In this document: positions 8,810 to 15,799 of the stretch, in pieces
Numbering within the stretch: position 1 is the first letter of the stretch
How the letters are laid out: the number at the start of each line of letters is the position of its first letter
NCBI RefSeq assembly: GCF_001945395.1
Contig: NZ_MSXV01000009.1
Coordinates: forward strand, 28,191-92,190
Direction of reading: 5' to 3'
Origin: Pseudomonas sp. PA15(2017)
Lineage (GTDB): Bacteria; Pseudomonadota; Gammaproteobacteria; Pseudomonadales; Pseudomonadaceae
Length of the DNA stretch: 64,000 bases
The notes under the pieces: generated by a model
Seen by the model: the letters and a program-made list of their open reading frames with translations, nothing else
Databases searched by the model: none
What the model was told of the DNA's origin: nothing
Position numbers and translations under genes: made by a program

Positions 8810-8974
8810 CTAGCCCCGTGGGCGACGACCCATGATGAACGAAACGATGAACATGACCAGGAACACCACGAAAAGGATTTTCGCGATACCTGTGGCAGTG
8901 CCTGCGATACCACCGAAACCCAGTACAGCGGCAACAATGGCGATGATCAGAAAGGTAATGGCCCAACTCAGCAT
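8810..8974 (-). CDS. DUF1328 (YtjA-like) small membrane protein
   Basis: A 54-residue protein, [19 protein letters not shown]..., with two hydrophobic helices separated by a Gly-rich turn ([13 protein letters not shown]) and a basic end MGRRPRG. This is the standard DUF1328/YtjA form, a stress-induced inner-membrane protein of unknown function. The ATG at 8974 has a strong AAGGAG eight bases upstream. It lies between the 98-residue membrane protein (66 bp upstream) and the Ivy-like gene (7 bp downstream), and the three form one probable operon driven from the sigma54 promoter at 9395-9410. Confidence 0.9.
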   Translation of the reverse strand: MLSWAITFLIIAIVAAVLGFGGIAGTATGIAKILFVVFLVMFIVSFIMGRRPRG

Positions 8975-9039
8975 GGCGTTTCTCCTTGGTTTTTTTGGGG
9001 TCTAACGGGTGTAACACTTGAAAAATCGTTCACGGGGTC

Positions 9040-9336
9040 TCAGAACACCCAGCGGGTCTGCTTGGCAGGCGCTTCGACGAAATCGGCGCGTACCCAGTCG
9101 CTGTCGCTGTGCGCTTTGGGTGCACCGACGATCTGCAAGGTGGCCGGTACCGCCTGGATGGCTGCGGCGCGTGCCTCGGTAGGCGCTTGCATGGACACCG
9201 GCACCACCGCCTGGCTCGAAACCTGTGGCGCCACGACCTGCTGCACGGGGGCTTTGGTCGCCACGCTCACCAACAGGACCATCACAGCAGCGACTGCAAG
9301 AATCAGGATCTCGGTGTGGGCGCGGTGAAGGTTCAT
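9040..9336 (-). CDS. small single-pass membrane protein of unknown function
   Basis: A 98-residue protein not recognised as a named family. A short cytoplasmic start (MNLHRAHTE) precedes one hydrophobic helix at about residues 10-27. An Ala/Val/Gln-rich linker (about 28-65) then leads to a charged tail ending in RWVF, presumably in the periplasm. GAGGAG lies just upstream of the ATG. It is the first gene after a strong sigma54-type promoter and heads the probable operon with the DUF1328 and Ivy-like genes, so an envelope-stress role is likely. That role is inferred from context only. Confidence 0.7.
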   Translation of the reverse strand: MNLHRAHTEILILAVAAVMVLLVSVATKAPVQQVVAPQVSSQAVVPVSMQAPTEARAAAIQAVPATLQIVGAPKAHSDSDWVRADFVEAPAKQTRWVF

Positions 9337-9394
9337 GCTGGGCTCCTCAAGATCATCGTCGAACGGCTCGGCGTTCAGTTCATGCGAAGATAAT

Positions 9395-9410
9395 TGCAGC
9401 CTGCGTGCCA
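9395..9410 (-). promoter_or_regulatory. sigma54 (-24/-12) promoter for the small membrane protein-DUF1328-Ivy operon
   Basis: On the minus strand the site reads TGGCACG-CAGG-CTGCA, matching the RpoN consensus TGGCACG-N4-TTGC with the invariant GG and GC exactly 10 bases apart. The expected start of transcription is near 9384, giving a leader of about 48 bases to the ATG at 9336. A matching pair of activator sites lies 74-105 bp further upstream. Confidence 0.75.
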
Positions 9411-9459
9411 GCTTTTCGAAAAAATAAAATCGTTATAAATCAATAAGTTAAATGATGTA

Positions 9460-9481
9460 AAACAAATGCCATCATTGGCAT
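9460..9481 (-). terminator. intrinsic terminator after the DUF2383 gene
   Basis: On the minus strand ATGCCA and TGGCAT (6 bp) surround an ATGA loop, followed by TTGTTTT. It lies about 60 bp after the stop of the DUF2383 gene and just upstream of the next sigma54 promoter, separating the two stress operons. Confidence 0.55.
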
Positions 9482-9482
9482 C

Positions 9483-9527
9483 CTGCACGATGGCCGCCTG
9501 CGGCTCGGGCGTTCTGCACGACGCCGC
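9483..9527. promoter_or_regulatory. paired upstream activator sites for the 9395-9410 sigma54 promoter
   Basis: Two copies of CTGCACGA, at 9483-9490 and 9514-9521, have their TGCA cores exactly 31 bp apart (about three helical turns). The first reads TGCA-CGA-TGGC, a degenerate version of the TGCA-N3-TGCA dyads found upstream of the second sigma54 promoter at 10957-10971. The centres lie roughly 105 and 135 bp upstream of the expected transcription start, a normal place for enhancer-binding proteins. AlgB, encoded 1.6 kb away, is the obvious candidate; this is inference. Confidence 0.5.
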
Positions 9528-9538
9528 AGACGCTGCGA

Positions 9539-9967
9539 TCAGGCGCTCTTGAGCTCGCGCATACGCTGGTGGCATGCGCGTACCTTGGGCATTTCCACGG
9601 CCAGCAGCGCGCGGACGTCGGGCTGAGCGGATTCCATGGCATCCTCGAAAGCCTCGAGAATGCGGTCCTCGGCCTCTTCGAGCTGCGCGATGTAAGTCGC
9701 CTCTTCGTCACTCGACAGCGTGGCACGTGCGTCGGCATAGGCCTGGCGCAGCTTGCCGACCAGGGTTCCGCTGCTGGTGGGCTCCTCGTGATTGGCGGCG
9801 ACCTTGACGGCCAGCGCCTGAATCACCTGATGTTTGGCCTGCGCCATGTCGCGGAACAGGGCCTGCAGGCGTACATCCTCGATCTCGTCGTGGGCATGCT
9901 CATAGAAGCGCTGGCCATCGCGGATGATGGCGATCAGTTCGTTGAGTTGCTCGGTCTTGTAGCTCAT
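9539..9967 (-). CDS. DUF2383/PA2169-family four-helix-bundle protein
   Basis: A 142-residue all-helical protein (MSYKTEQLNELIAIIRDGQRFYEHA...) of the ferritin-like DUF2383 group. Helices are evident around residues 3-35, 38-65, 75-105 and 110-140. Acidic and His residues (FYEHAHDEIED, AKHQVIQ, EEAEDRILEAFEDAM) lie where ferritin-like folds bind metal. No metal site has been shown for the family as far as I know. The ATG at 9967 follows AGGAGAG. It lies 83 bp after the BON-domain gene and is probably co-transcribed with it from the sigma54 promoter at 10957-10971. Confidence 0.85.
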   Translation of the reverse strand: MSYKTEQLNELIAIIRDGQRFYEHAHDEIEDVRLQALFRDMAQAKHQVIQALAVKVAANHEEPTSSGTLVGKLRQAYADARATLSSDEEATYIAQLEEAEDRILEAFEDAMESAQPDVRALLAVEMPKVRACHQRMRELKSA

Positions 9968-10050
9968 GGTGGCTCTCCTGAAGAGGTTGGCAGCGCCGAT
10001 GACGCTACCGGAACGCGGCAGACCGGGCGGCCTGCCTTGTCGTAACGGCG

Positions 10051-10902
10051 TCAGCCGGCGATGCGCAGGGCGTCGGCATCGACACCACGTACGCCACGGA
10101 TGTTGCGTGCGGTCTCCACGGCGAGGCGTTTTTCGGCATTGCTGAGCACCGTGCCGCTGAGGCTGACGAAACCCTCGCGGGTATCGACCTTGATATTCAG
10201 GGCGTCGAGGTTGCGGCTATAGAGGAAGCTGGCCCTCACCTTGTTGGTGATCCAGCTGTCGCTGATCGAGGCCGCTGCATCGTTGGCCGCGTTCTGCGCC
10301 TCGGCAGTGGCGCTGTCGGCGGTGTTGATGCTCAGATGGTTGTGCACCTCGCGTACGCCGTCGGTATTGGTGACCAAGTCACCGGCGAGCTCCTTGGCGG
10401 CCGGCGTTCCGGCATTGCCGCTGAGGCTGACCACGCCGTTCTCGGCACGCACCTGGATATCGAGCCCCTCGGTGTTGCTGTTCCACAGCAGCTTGGATTT
10501 CACCGTGGCAGCCAGTGTCGCGTCGTCGAAGCGTTGGGCCAGAGTCTTGTCAGTGACGAGCCTGGCCTGCTCCTCGATGACCGGCGGGGCCAGGTCGGGA
10601 TCGATCTGCAGCTTGTTGTCGACTTCACGAACACCTTCGATGCTGCCAGCCAGTTCACTGGCCAACTCGTGTTCGGCAGTGTTCTCGACCGCACCACTCA
10701 AGGTGGCGACGCCATCCTCCACGGACACCTGGATATCGAACGGATCCAGATGCCGATTGAGCGCGAATGCAGTGTCGATGGCCCCCTGCTGGCAGGCATC
10801 GCTCAATTGCCGCGACAGATCGCCTTCGGCTGCCTGCACCAGCGGAGCCAGGGTGATCAGACCGGTAATGGCCATGGCCAACGTGGATTGTCTCAACAGC
10901 AT
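10051..10902 (-). CDS. periplasmic protein with three BON domains (OsmY-like)
   Basis: A 283-residue exported protein. The signal peptide MLLRQSTLAMAITGLITLAPLVQA is followed by three BON domains at about residues 35-105, 120-195 and 215-283. Each carries the pattern (I/L)xVxxxxGxVxLSGxV, for example VSVEDGVATLSGAV, VRAENGVVSLSGNA and VDTREGFVSLSGTV. BON domains bind phospholipid surfaces; OsmY and DolP/YraP are family members protecting the envelope. I start at ATG 10902, with GGAGG 8 bp upstream, rather than the longer frame to 10995, which runs through the sigma54 promoter. It heads the operon with the DUF2383 gene. Confidence 0.9.
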   Translation of the reverse strand: MLLRQSTLAMAITGLITLAPLVQAAEGDLSRQLSDACQQGAIDTAFALNRHLDPFDIQVSVEDGVATLSGAVENTAEHELASELAGSIEGVREVDNKLQIDPDLAPPVIEEQARLVTDKTLAQRFDDATLAATVKSKLLWNSNTEGLDIQVRAENGVVSLSGNAGTPAAKELAGDLVTNTDGVREVHNHLSINTADSATAEAQNAANDAAASISDSWITNKVRASFLYSRNLDALNIKVDTREGFVSLSGTVLSNAEKRLAVETARNIRGVRGVDADALRIAG

Positions 10903-10956
10903 GTAACGCCTCCTTCTTCGCCAAAAAAGCCGCTCAAGAGCGGATCGGTTAAGGTC

Positions 10957-10971
10957 GCAAGTGGTATGCCA
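10957..10971 (-). promoter_or_regulatory. sigma54 (-24/-12) promoter for the BON-DUF2383 operon
   Basis: On the minus strand the site reads TGGCAT-ACCAC-TTGC, with GG and GC exactly 10 bases apart, as RpoN requires. The expected transcript start is about 10946, leaving a 44-base leader with a good ribosome-binding site before ATG 10902. Two perfect dyads sit upstream at 11037-11051 and 11068-11082. Confidence 0.75.
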
Positions 10972-11036
10972 GCCGCCTGTAAAAATAAAAACCAACTAAA
11001 ATCAGCTGGTTAAATCCAATGCCTGGCTAATGACCG

Positions 11037-11082
11037 CTTGCACGATGCAAGATCGCGCCATACTAGCCGTGCAACTTGCACG
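11037..11082. promoter_or_regulatory. twin perfect dyads between the BON gene and algB (candidate AlgB enhancer)
   Basis: CTTGCA-CGA-TGCAAG (11037-11051) and CGTGCAA-C-TTGCACG (11068-11082) are perfect 15-bp palindromes. Both fit TGCA-N3-TGCA and their cores are exactly 31 bp apart. They lie 68-110 bp upstream of the -24/-12 element at 10957-10971, the usual enhancer distance. They also lie just upstream of algB, and the second dyad overlaps the region where a sigma70 -35 for algB would fall (GATAAT at 11093-11098 as a possible -10), so autoregulation is plausible. Confidence 0.6.
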
Positions 11083-11127
11083 AAGTTTTATAGATAATCT
11101 CTGCCATTCACCCCATGGAGCATGTAA

Positions 11128-12471
11128 ATGGAAGCAACAGGTCAGAGCGGGCGCATCCTATTGGTCGACGACGAAGCGGCTATCCTGCGTACCTTCCGCT
11201 ATTGCCTGGAGGACGAGGGCTATCAGGTCACGACCGCCAACAGCGCCGCGCAAACCGAATCGCTGTTGCAGCGCCAGGTATTCGACATGTGCTTTCTCGA
11301 TTTGCGCCTGGGTGATGAAAATGGCCTGGACGTGCTCGCCCAGATGCGTGTCCAGGCACCGTGGATGCGCGTGGTGATCGTCACGGCGCACTCGGCCATC
11401 GACAGTGCGGTCGATGCCATGCAGGCCGGCGCCGCCGATTATCTGGTCAAGCCGTGCAGCCCCGATCAGCTGCGCCTGGCTGCCGCCAAGCAGCTCGAAG
11501 TGCGCCAGCTCTCCGCGCGCCTCGAGGCCCTGGAAGGTGAAGTGCGCAAGCCCAGCGACGGCATCGACTCGCACAGCCCAGCGATGATGGCGATTCTGGA
11601 AACCGCGCGGCAGGTGGCCACCACCGACGCCAATATCCTGATCCTCGGCGAATCGGGTACCGGCAAGGGCGAACTGGCGCGCGCCATTCACGGCTGGAGC
11701 CGACGCGCGAAAAAGTCCTGCGTGACCATCAATTGCCCGTCGCTGACCGCCGAGCTGATGGAAAGCGAATTGTTCGGCCACAGCCGCGGCGCGTTCACCG
11801 GCGCCAGCGAAAGCACCCTGGGCCGGGTCAACCAGGCGGACGGCGGTACCCTGTTCCTCGACGAGATCGGCGACTTCCCGCTGACCCTGCAGCCCAAGCT
11901 GCTGCGTTTCATCCAGGACAAGGAATACGAGCGTGTCGGTGACCCGGTGACCCGCCATGCCGACGTGCGCATCCTTGCCGCGACCAACCGTGACCTCAAC
12001 GAGATGGTCAGGGAGGGTCACTTCCGCGAGGACCTCCTGTATCGCCTCAACGTCATCACCCTGACCCTGCCGCCGCTGCGCGAACGGGCCGACGACATAC
12101 TTACCCTGGCCAACCGTTTTCTGGCCCGCTTTGTCAAGGACTACGCCCGTCCGGCCCGTGGCTTCAACGAGGACGCCACCAAGGCGCTGCTCGCCTACCA
12201 GTGGCCTGGCAACATCCGCGAGCTGCGCAACGTCATCGAGCGCGCCAGCATCATCTGCCCAGGCGAATGGGTGGATGTCGCCCACCTGGGCATGAGCACG
12301 CCGGCAACCAACAGCGCGCCGCGGGTCGGCGCCGACCTGAGCCTCGAGGAGCTGGAAAAGGCCCATATCGCCGCCGTGCTGGCCAATAGCGACACCCTTG
12401 ACCAGGCGGCCAGAACCCTGGGCATCGACGCCTCGACCTTGTATCGCAAACGTAAGCAGCTCGGCCTATGA
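11128..12471 (+). CDS. algB: alginate two-component response regulator AlgB (NtrC family)
   Basis: A 447-residue NtrC-type regulator closely matching AlgB. The receiver domain (about 8-125) carries acceptor Asp58 in CFLDLRLG. The sigma54 AAA+ domain (about 145-385) has Walker A GESGTGKG, an intact GAFTGA loop in SRGAFTGA, and Walker B LFLDEIGD. A Fis-type HTH closes the protein (DQAARTLGIDASTLYRKRK). In P. aeruginosa AlgB is the partner of KinB and controls alginate and virulence genes. The stop codon overlaps the kinB start (ATGA). The intact GAFTGA loop means it can work with RpoN, and two sigma54 promoters lie just upstream on the other strand. Confidence 0.97.
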   Translation: MEATGQSGRILLVDDEAAILRTFRYCLEDEGYQVTTANSAAQTESLLQRQVFDMCFLDLRLGDENGLDVLAQMRVQAPWMRVVIVTAHSAIDSAVDAMQAGAADYLVKPCSPDQLRLAAAKQLEVRQLSARLEALEGEVRKPSDGIDSHSPAMMAILETARQVATTDANILILGESGTGKGELARAIHGWSRRAKKSCVTINCPSLTAELMESELFGHSRGAFTGASESTLGRVNQADGGTLFLDEIGDFPLTLQPKLLRFIQDKEYERVGDPVTRHADVRILAATNRDLNEMVREGHFREDLLYRLNVITLTLPPLRERADDILTLANRFLARFVKDYARPARGFNEDATKALLAYQWPGNIRELRNVIERASIICPGEWVDVAHLGMSTPATNSAPRVGADLSLEELEKAHIAAVLANSDTLDQAARTLGIDASTLYRKRKQLGL

Positions 12472-14252
12472 AGCTACGCAGCAAGCTGTTTCTCAGCACC
12501 AGTGCGCTGCTTACCGTTGCCTTGCTGGGGCTGAGCCTGGGGATATTCAGCGTGCTGCAGTTGACCCAGTCTCAAAGCCGTTCGCTGGCGCACAACCTGG
12601 AAGTCATCAGCACCAGCCTGGATTTGCGTCAGGAGGTGGGTAAGCAACTGCTCATGATGCTCAGCGAGGACTTCGACGAGCGCACCGTGCAGAGCCTGCA
12701 GGACTCCGACCGGCGTATTCGCGGCTGGCTCGACGACAGCCTGACCGGCAGCGTGAATGAGGGTGACCGCCAGGCGGTCCTGGAAATCCAGGCGGCCTAT
12801 CAGCAATTCAGCAGCCTGCTCGAAGACCCCATGACGGTTCGCCACGAGTTGCTGACCAATGACGACTTCGCCAATACCATCGAGACCGTTCGCGACCGCC
12901 TCAACGCTTTGCAGGTCCGTTACGTGTCCGCCGTCAAGGATGCGGAAGTGCAATCCCAGGAGCGTGCCTGGCTGATCGCCGGGCTGCTGGGCCTGGTCGG
13001 TCTGGCGGTGCTGGTGATCGGCTTCATCACCGCGCACACCATCGCCCGCCGCGTCGGCCAGCCGATCGACGCCCTGGCTCGGGCCGCCGACCAGATCGGC
13101 CGCGGCGATTTCCAGGTCACCCTGCCGATCACCCCGGTTGCCGAGCTGTCGGCGCTGAGCCGCCGCTTCGGCCTGATGGCCGAAAGCCTGCGCCAGCTCA
13201 AGAGCAGCAACGTCGAAGCGCTGATGTCCGAGCAACGTCGCCTGCAGGCGGTGCTCGACAGCATTGACGATGGCCTGCTGATCTTCGGCCGCGATGGCCT
13301 GCTGGAGCACTTCAATCCGGTCGCTCAGCGCCAACTGGGCTGGGACGACCAGCCGCTCGGCCAGCGACCCAGCCAGGCGCTTGGCCGCCCCGAGTTGGAC
13401 GAGCAGCTGCAGCACGTTCTGCAGGGCCACAACCTGGAGCAGCGCCTGGCGGATCTGCAGGTCGAGGCCAATGGCGAGACGCGCCTGCTCAACTACAGCC
13501 TAACACCGGTAAGTCACAGCCAGGGGCACATCCTCGGAGCGGTGATGGTGCTGCATGACGTGACCGAGCAGCGCGCCTTCGAACGGGCGCGCAACGAGTT
13601 CGTGCTGCGCGCCTCCCATGAGCTGCGCACGCCGGTGACCGGCATGCACATGGCCTTCGGTCTATTGCGCGAACGCAGCAAGTTCGCCGAAGAATCCCGC
13701 GAAGCCGATCTGGTGCGCATCGTCGATGAAGAGATGGAAAGGCTGGTGCACCTGATCGAGGACCTGCTGAACTTCTCGCGCTATCAGAGCGGCGTGCAGA
13801 AACTCGAGCTGGCGCCCTGCGACATCCCGGAGCTGCTCGAAAACGCAGCCAGGCGTCATGTCGGCAAGGCCCAGGCCAGCAAGATTCACATGGAGCTGGA
13901 AGTGGCCGACGGCTTGCCACGCACCCACCTGGATCGGGCGCAGATCGAGCGCGTGCTCGATCATCTGATCGACAATGCCCTGCGCCACAGCCCGCAAGGC
14001 GGCACGGTGCGCCTATCCGCCCAGCGCCAGGATGAACGCCTGCTGATCAGCGTCGAGGACGAAGGGGAAGGCATCGCCTACGGCCAGCAAGCCCGCCTGT
14101 TCGAGCCGTTCGTGCAGATCGGCCACAAGAAAGGCGGTGCCGGCCTGGGCCTGGCGCTGTGCAAGGAGATCGCCCAACTGCACGGCGGTCGCATCGGCGC
14201 CGAGTCCCAGCCGGGCCAGGGCGCACGCTTCCACCTCGCCCTGCCGCTCTGA
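12468..14252 (+). CDS. kinB: sensor histidine kinase KinB
   Basis: A 594-residue membrane kinase. TM1 lies at about residues 8-30, a periplasmic helical sensor domain at 31-167 and TM2 at 168-188. These are followed by HAMP (about 190-240), PAS (about 255-365), and HisKA with phospho-accepting His384 in RASHELRTPV. The ATPase domain has the N-box (DNALRHSP) and Gly boxes (EDEGEGI, GGAGLGLALCK). It phosphorylates and dephosphorylates AlgB. The start overlaps algB by four bases (ATGA), so the pair is translationally coupled. Confidence 0.97.
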   Translation: MKLRSKLFLSTSALLTVALLGLSLGIFSVLQLTQSQSRSLAHNLEVISTSLDLRQEVGKQLLMMLSEDFDERTVQSLQDSDRRIRGWLDDSLTGSVNEGDRQAVLEIQAAYQQFSSLLEDPMTVRHELLTNDDFANTIETVRDRLNALQVRYVSAVKDAEVQSQERAWLIAGLLGLVGLAVLVIGFITAHTIARRVGQPIDALARAADQIGRGDFQVTLPITPVAELSALSRRFGLMAESLRQLKSSNVEALMSEQRRLQAVLDSIDDGLLIFGRDGLLEHFNPVAQRQLGWDDQPLGQRPSQALGRPELDEQLQHVLQGHNLEQRLADLQVEANGETRLLNYSLTPVSHSQGHILGAVMVLHDVTEQRAFERARNEFVLRASHELRTPVTGMHMAFGLLRERSKFAEESREADLVRIVDEEMERLVHLIEDLLNFSRYQSGVQKLELAPCDIPELLENAARRHVGKAQASKIHMELEVADGLPRTHLDRAQIERVLDHLIDNALRHSPQGGTVRLSAQRQDERLLISVEDEGEGIAYGQQARLFEPFVQIGHKKGGAGLGLALCKEIAQLHGGRIGAESQPGQGARFHLALPL

Positions 14253-14281
14253 CCACCGCCGGCTCGCGCCTGGCCAGTGGC

Positions 14282-15064
14282 TCAGCCTTTGGCCAGGCGG
14301 TTGACCTCCAGCAGCAGGGCCGCGGTTTCCGCGTCCGGCTGCCCATCGTAGAGCGCCTGCCGGTACTTCATCTGGAAGGCGCGGATCACGTTGCGCGTGG
14401 CTTCGTCGAGCACGCCCGTGTTCGGCACGCTATAGCCCTGCTCCGCCAGTTGCGCCTGGAACCAGGCCACGCTTGGCAGGCTGGCGCTGAACACCGCCTG
14501 CTGGCGAGCGACCACCTCGGCATTCGGCCATGGCATCAACCCCGCGTCGGCCAGTTGCTTCCAGGGAAACAGCGGGCCTGGATCGACCTTGCGCTGCGGC
14601 GCGATATCGCTGTGCCCGATGATGCTGCCCGGCGGCAGGTCGTGGCGCTGCATGATGTCCTTGAGCAGCACGATCAGCGTATCGATCTGCGCCTGGGCAT
14701 AAGGCTGCCAGTAGCGGCCCTTGGGCGTATCGAAATAACCCTGGTTGATCAGTTCGATACCGATGGTGGTGCCATTGAGCCAGGTACGCCCCTGCCACTC
14801 GCTGACCCCGGCGTGCCAGGCGCGGCGGTTTTCGTCGACCAGTTGGTAGACGGTCGGCGGCACGGCGTTGATCAGATAATGGGCGCTGACTTCCTCCTTG
14901 GTCAGCAACTCCAGCGAGCGCGGCAGATCGGCCGAGGTGTAGTGCACCACGATGTACTGCACGCGGCTGCTTTGCCCGCTGGCCGTGTAGCTGTGGTCGA
15001 TGCGCAGGCCACTGCTGCAGCCGGCGAGAAGGAAGGCGAACAAGGCAAGGCTGAGAACTTTCAT
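14282..15064 (-). CDS. ampDh2: N-acetylmuramoyl-L-alanine amidase AmpDh2 (lipoprotein)
   Basis: A 260-residue zinc amidase. A lipobox LLAGC (Cys15) marks it as a lipoprotein. The amidase_2/PGRP domain (about 30-185) has the zinc ligands in VVHYTSAD and IIGHSDIAPQRKVDPG, and a peptidoglycan-binding_1 domain follows (about 205-255). It cleaves the bond between MurNAc and the stem peptide from the periplasmic side, in cell-wall recycling. I recall ampDh2 next to kinB in P. aeruginosa. It overlaps marC by four bases and is probably expressed with it. Confidence 0.9.
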   Translation of the reverse strand: MKVLSLALFAFLLAGCSSGLRIDHSYTASGQSSRVQYIVVHYTSADLPRSLELLTKEEVSAHYLINAVPPTVYQLVDENRRAWHAGVSEWQGRTWLNGTTIGIELINQGYFDTPKGRYWQPYAQAQIDTLIVLLKDIMQRHDLPPGSIIGHSDIAPQRKVDPGPLFPWKQLADAGLMPWPNAEVVARQQAVFSASLPSVAWFQAQLAEQGYSVPNTGVLDEATRNVIRAFQMKYRQALYDGQPDAETAALLLEVNRLAKG

Positions 15065-15654
15065 GGCTGGATATGCAATACGCTCTGAATGTTGTCCAAC
15101 AGCATGTCGACGCTGAGCATGATCAACAACATGCCCATCAATCGCTCCACTGCGGTCAGCCCGCGAGGGCCGAGGAACCGCTGCAGGAAAGACGCCTGCA
15201 GCAGGATGAATGCGGTCGCGGCCCAGGCCATGATCAATGCCAGGTAAAGCTCCCAGATCGCGCCTTCATGAGTGTTGCGCAAGGTCATCAGCACCGCCAG
15301 CGCGGATGGCCCAGCCACTGCCGGCGTGGCCAACGGTACCAGCATCGGCTCGCCGTCCGGCACGTCGCCCAGGACGCCTTGAGGGCTGGGAAAGATCAAG
15401 CGCATGGCGATGACGAACAGAATGATACCGCCGGCAATGGCCGTTGCCTCTCGCGACAAGCCCAGCGCGCTGAGCACTTTGTCACCAAAGGTAAGGAACA
15501 GCAGCAGCAACGCCAGGGCGAACAGCAGTTCGCGCGCGGCCACCCACAGGCGTCGCTCGGGCGCGACGTTCTTCAAGGCGGCGATGAAGATGGCGATATT
15601 GCCGAACGGGTCGGTGACCAGAAACAGCAACACGGCGATGCTGAAGATATCCAT
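15061..15654 (-). CDS. MarC-family integral membrane protein
   Basis: A 197-residue protein with six hydrophobic segments and the MarC hallmark motifs FLVTDPFGNIAIF near the N-terminus and PLATPAVAGPSAL around residue 110. Despite the name, the family is not clearly tied to antibiotic resistance; its transport substrate is unknown. The stop overlaps the start of ampDh2 (four bases), so the two genes form a bicistronic unit, divergent from the cryptochrome gene. Confidence 0.9.
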   Translation of the reverse strand: MDIFSIAVLLFLVTDPFGNIAIFIAALKNVAPERRLWVAARELLFALALLLLFLTFGDKVLSALGLSREATAIAGGIILFVIAMRLIFPSPQGVLGDVPDGEPMLVPLATPAVAGPSALAVLMTLRNTHEGAIWELYLALIMAWAATAFILLQASFLQRFLGPRGLTAVERLMGMLLIMLSVDMLLDNIQSVLHIQP

Positions 15655-15799
15655 TGTGCAAGGGCTCCTGAAAACAGCGGCGCAGTTTAGAGGTTACGGG
15701 CCGTCACGTCAGTGCTACGACCTTTGATCGCCGCCGGACGGCGCTGAACTTGTCATATCGCTACACGATCCAAATGCGGTCACTACGAGGGAACATGCC

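Noticed and set aside
8975..9039. AlgU (GAACTT/TCTGA) promoter ahead of the DUF1328 gene
   Set aside because: A GAACGA hexamer is present, but no TCTGA-like -10 occurs at 16-17 bp. Read-through from the sigma54 promoter at 9395-9410 explains expression better.
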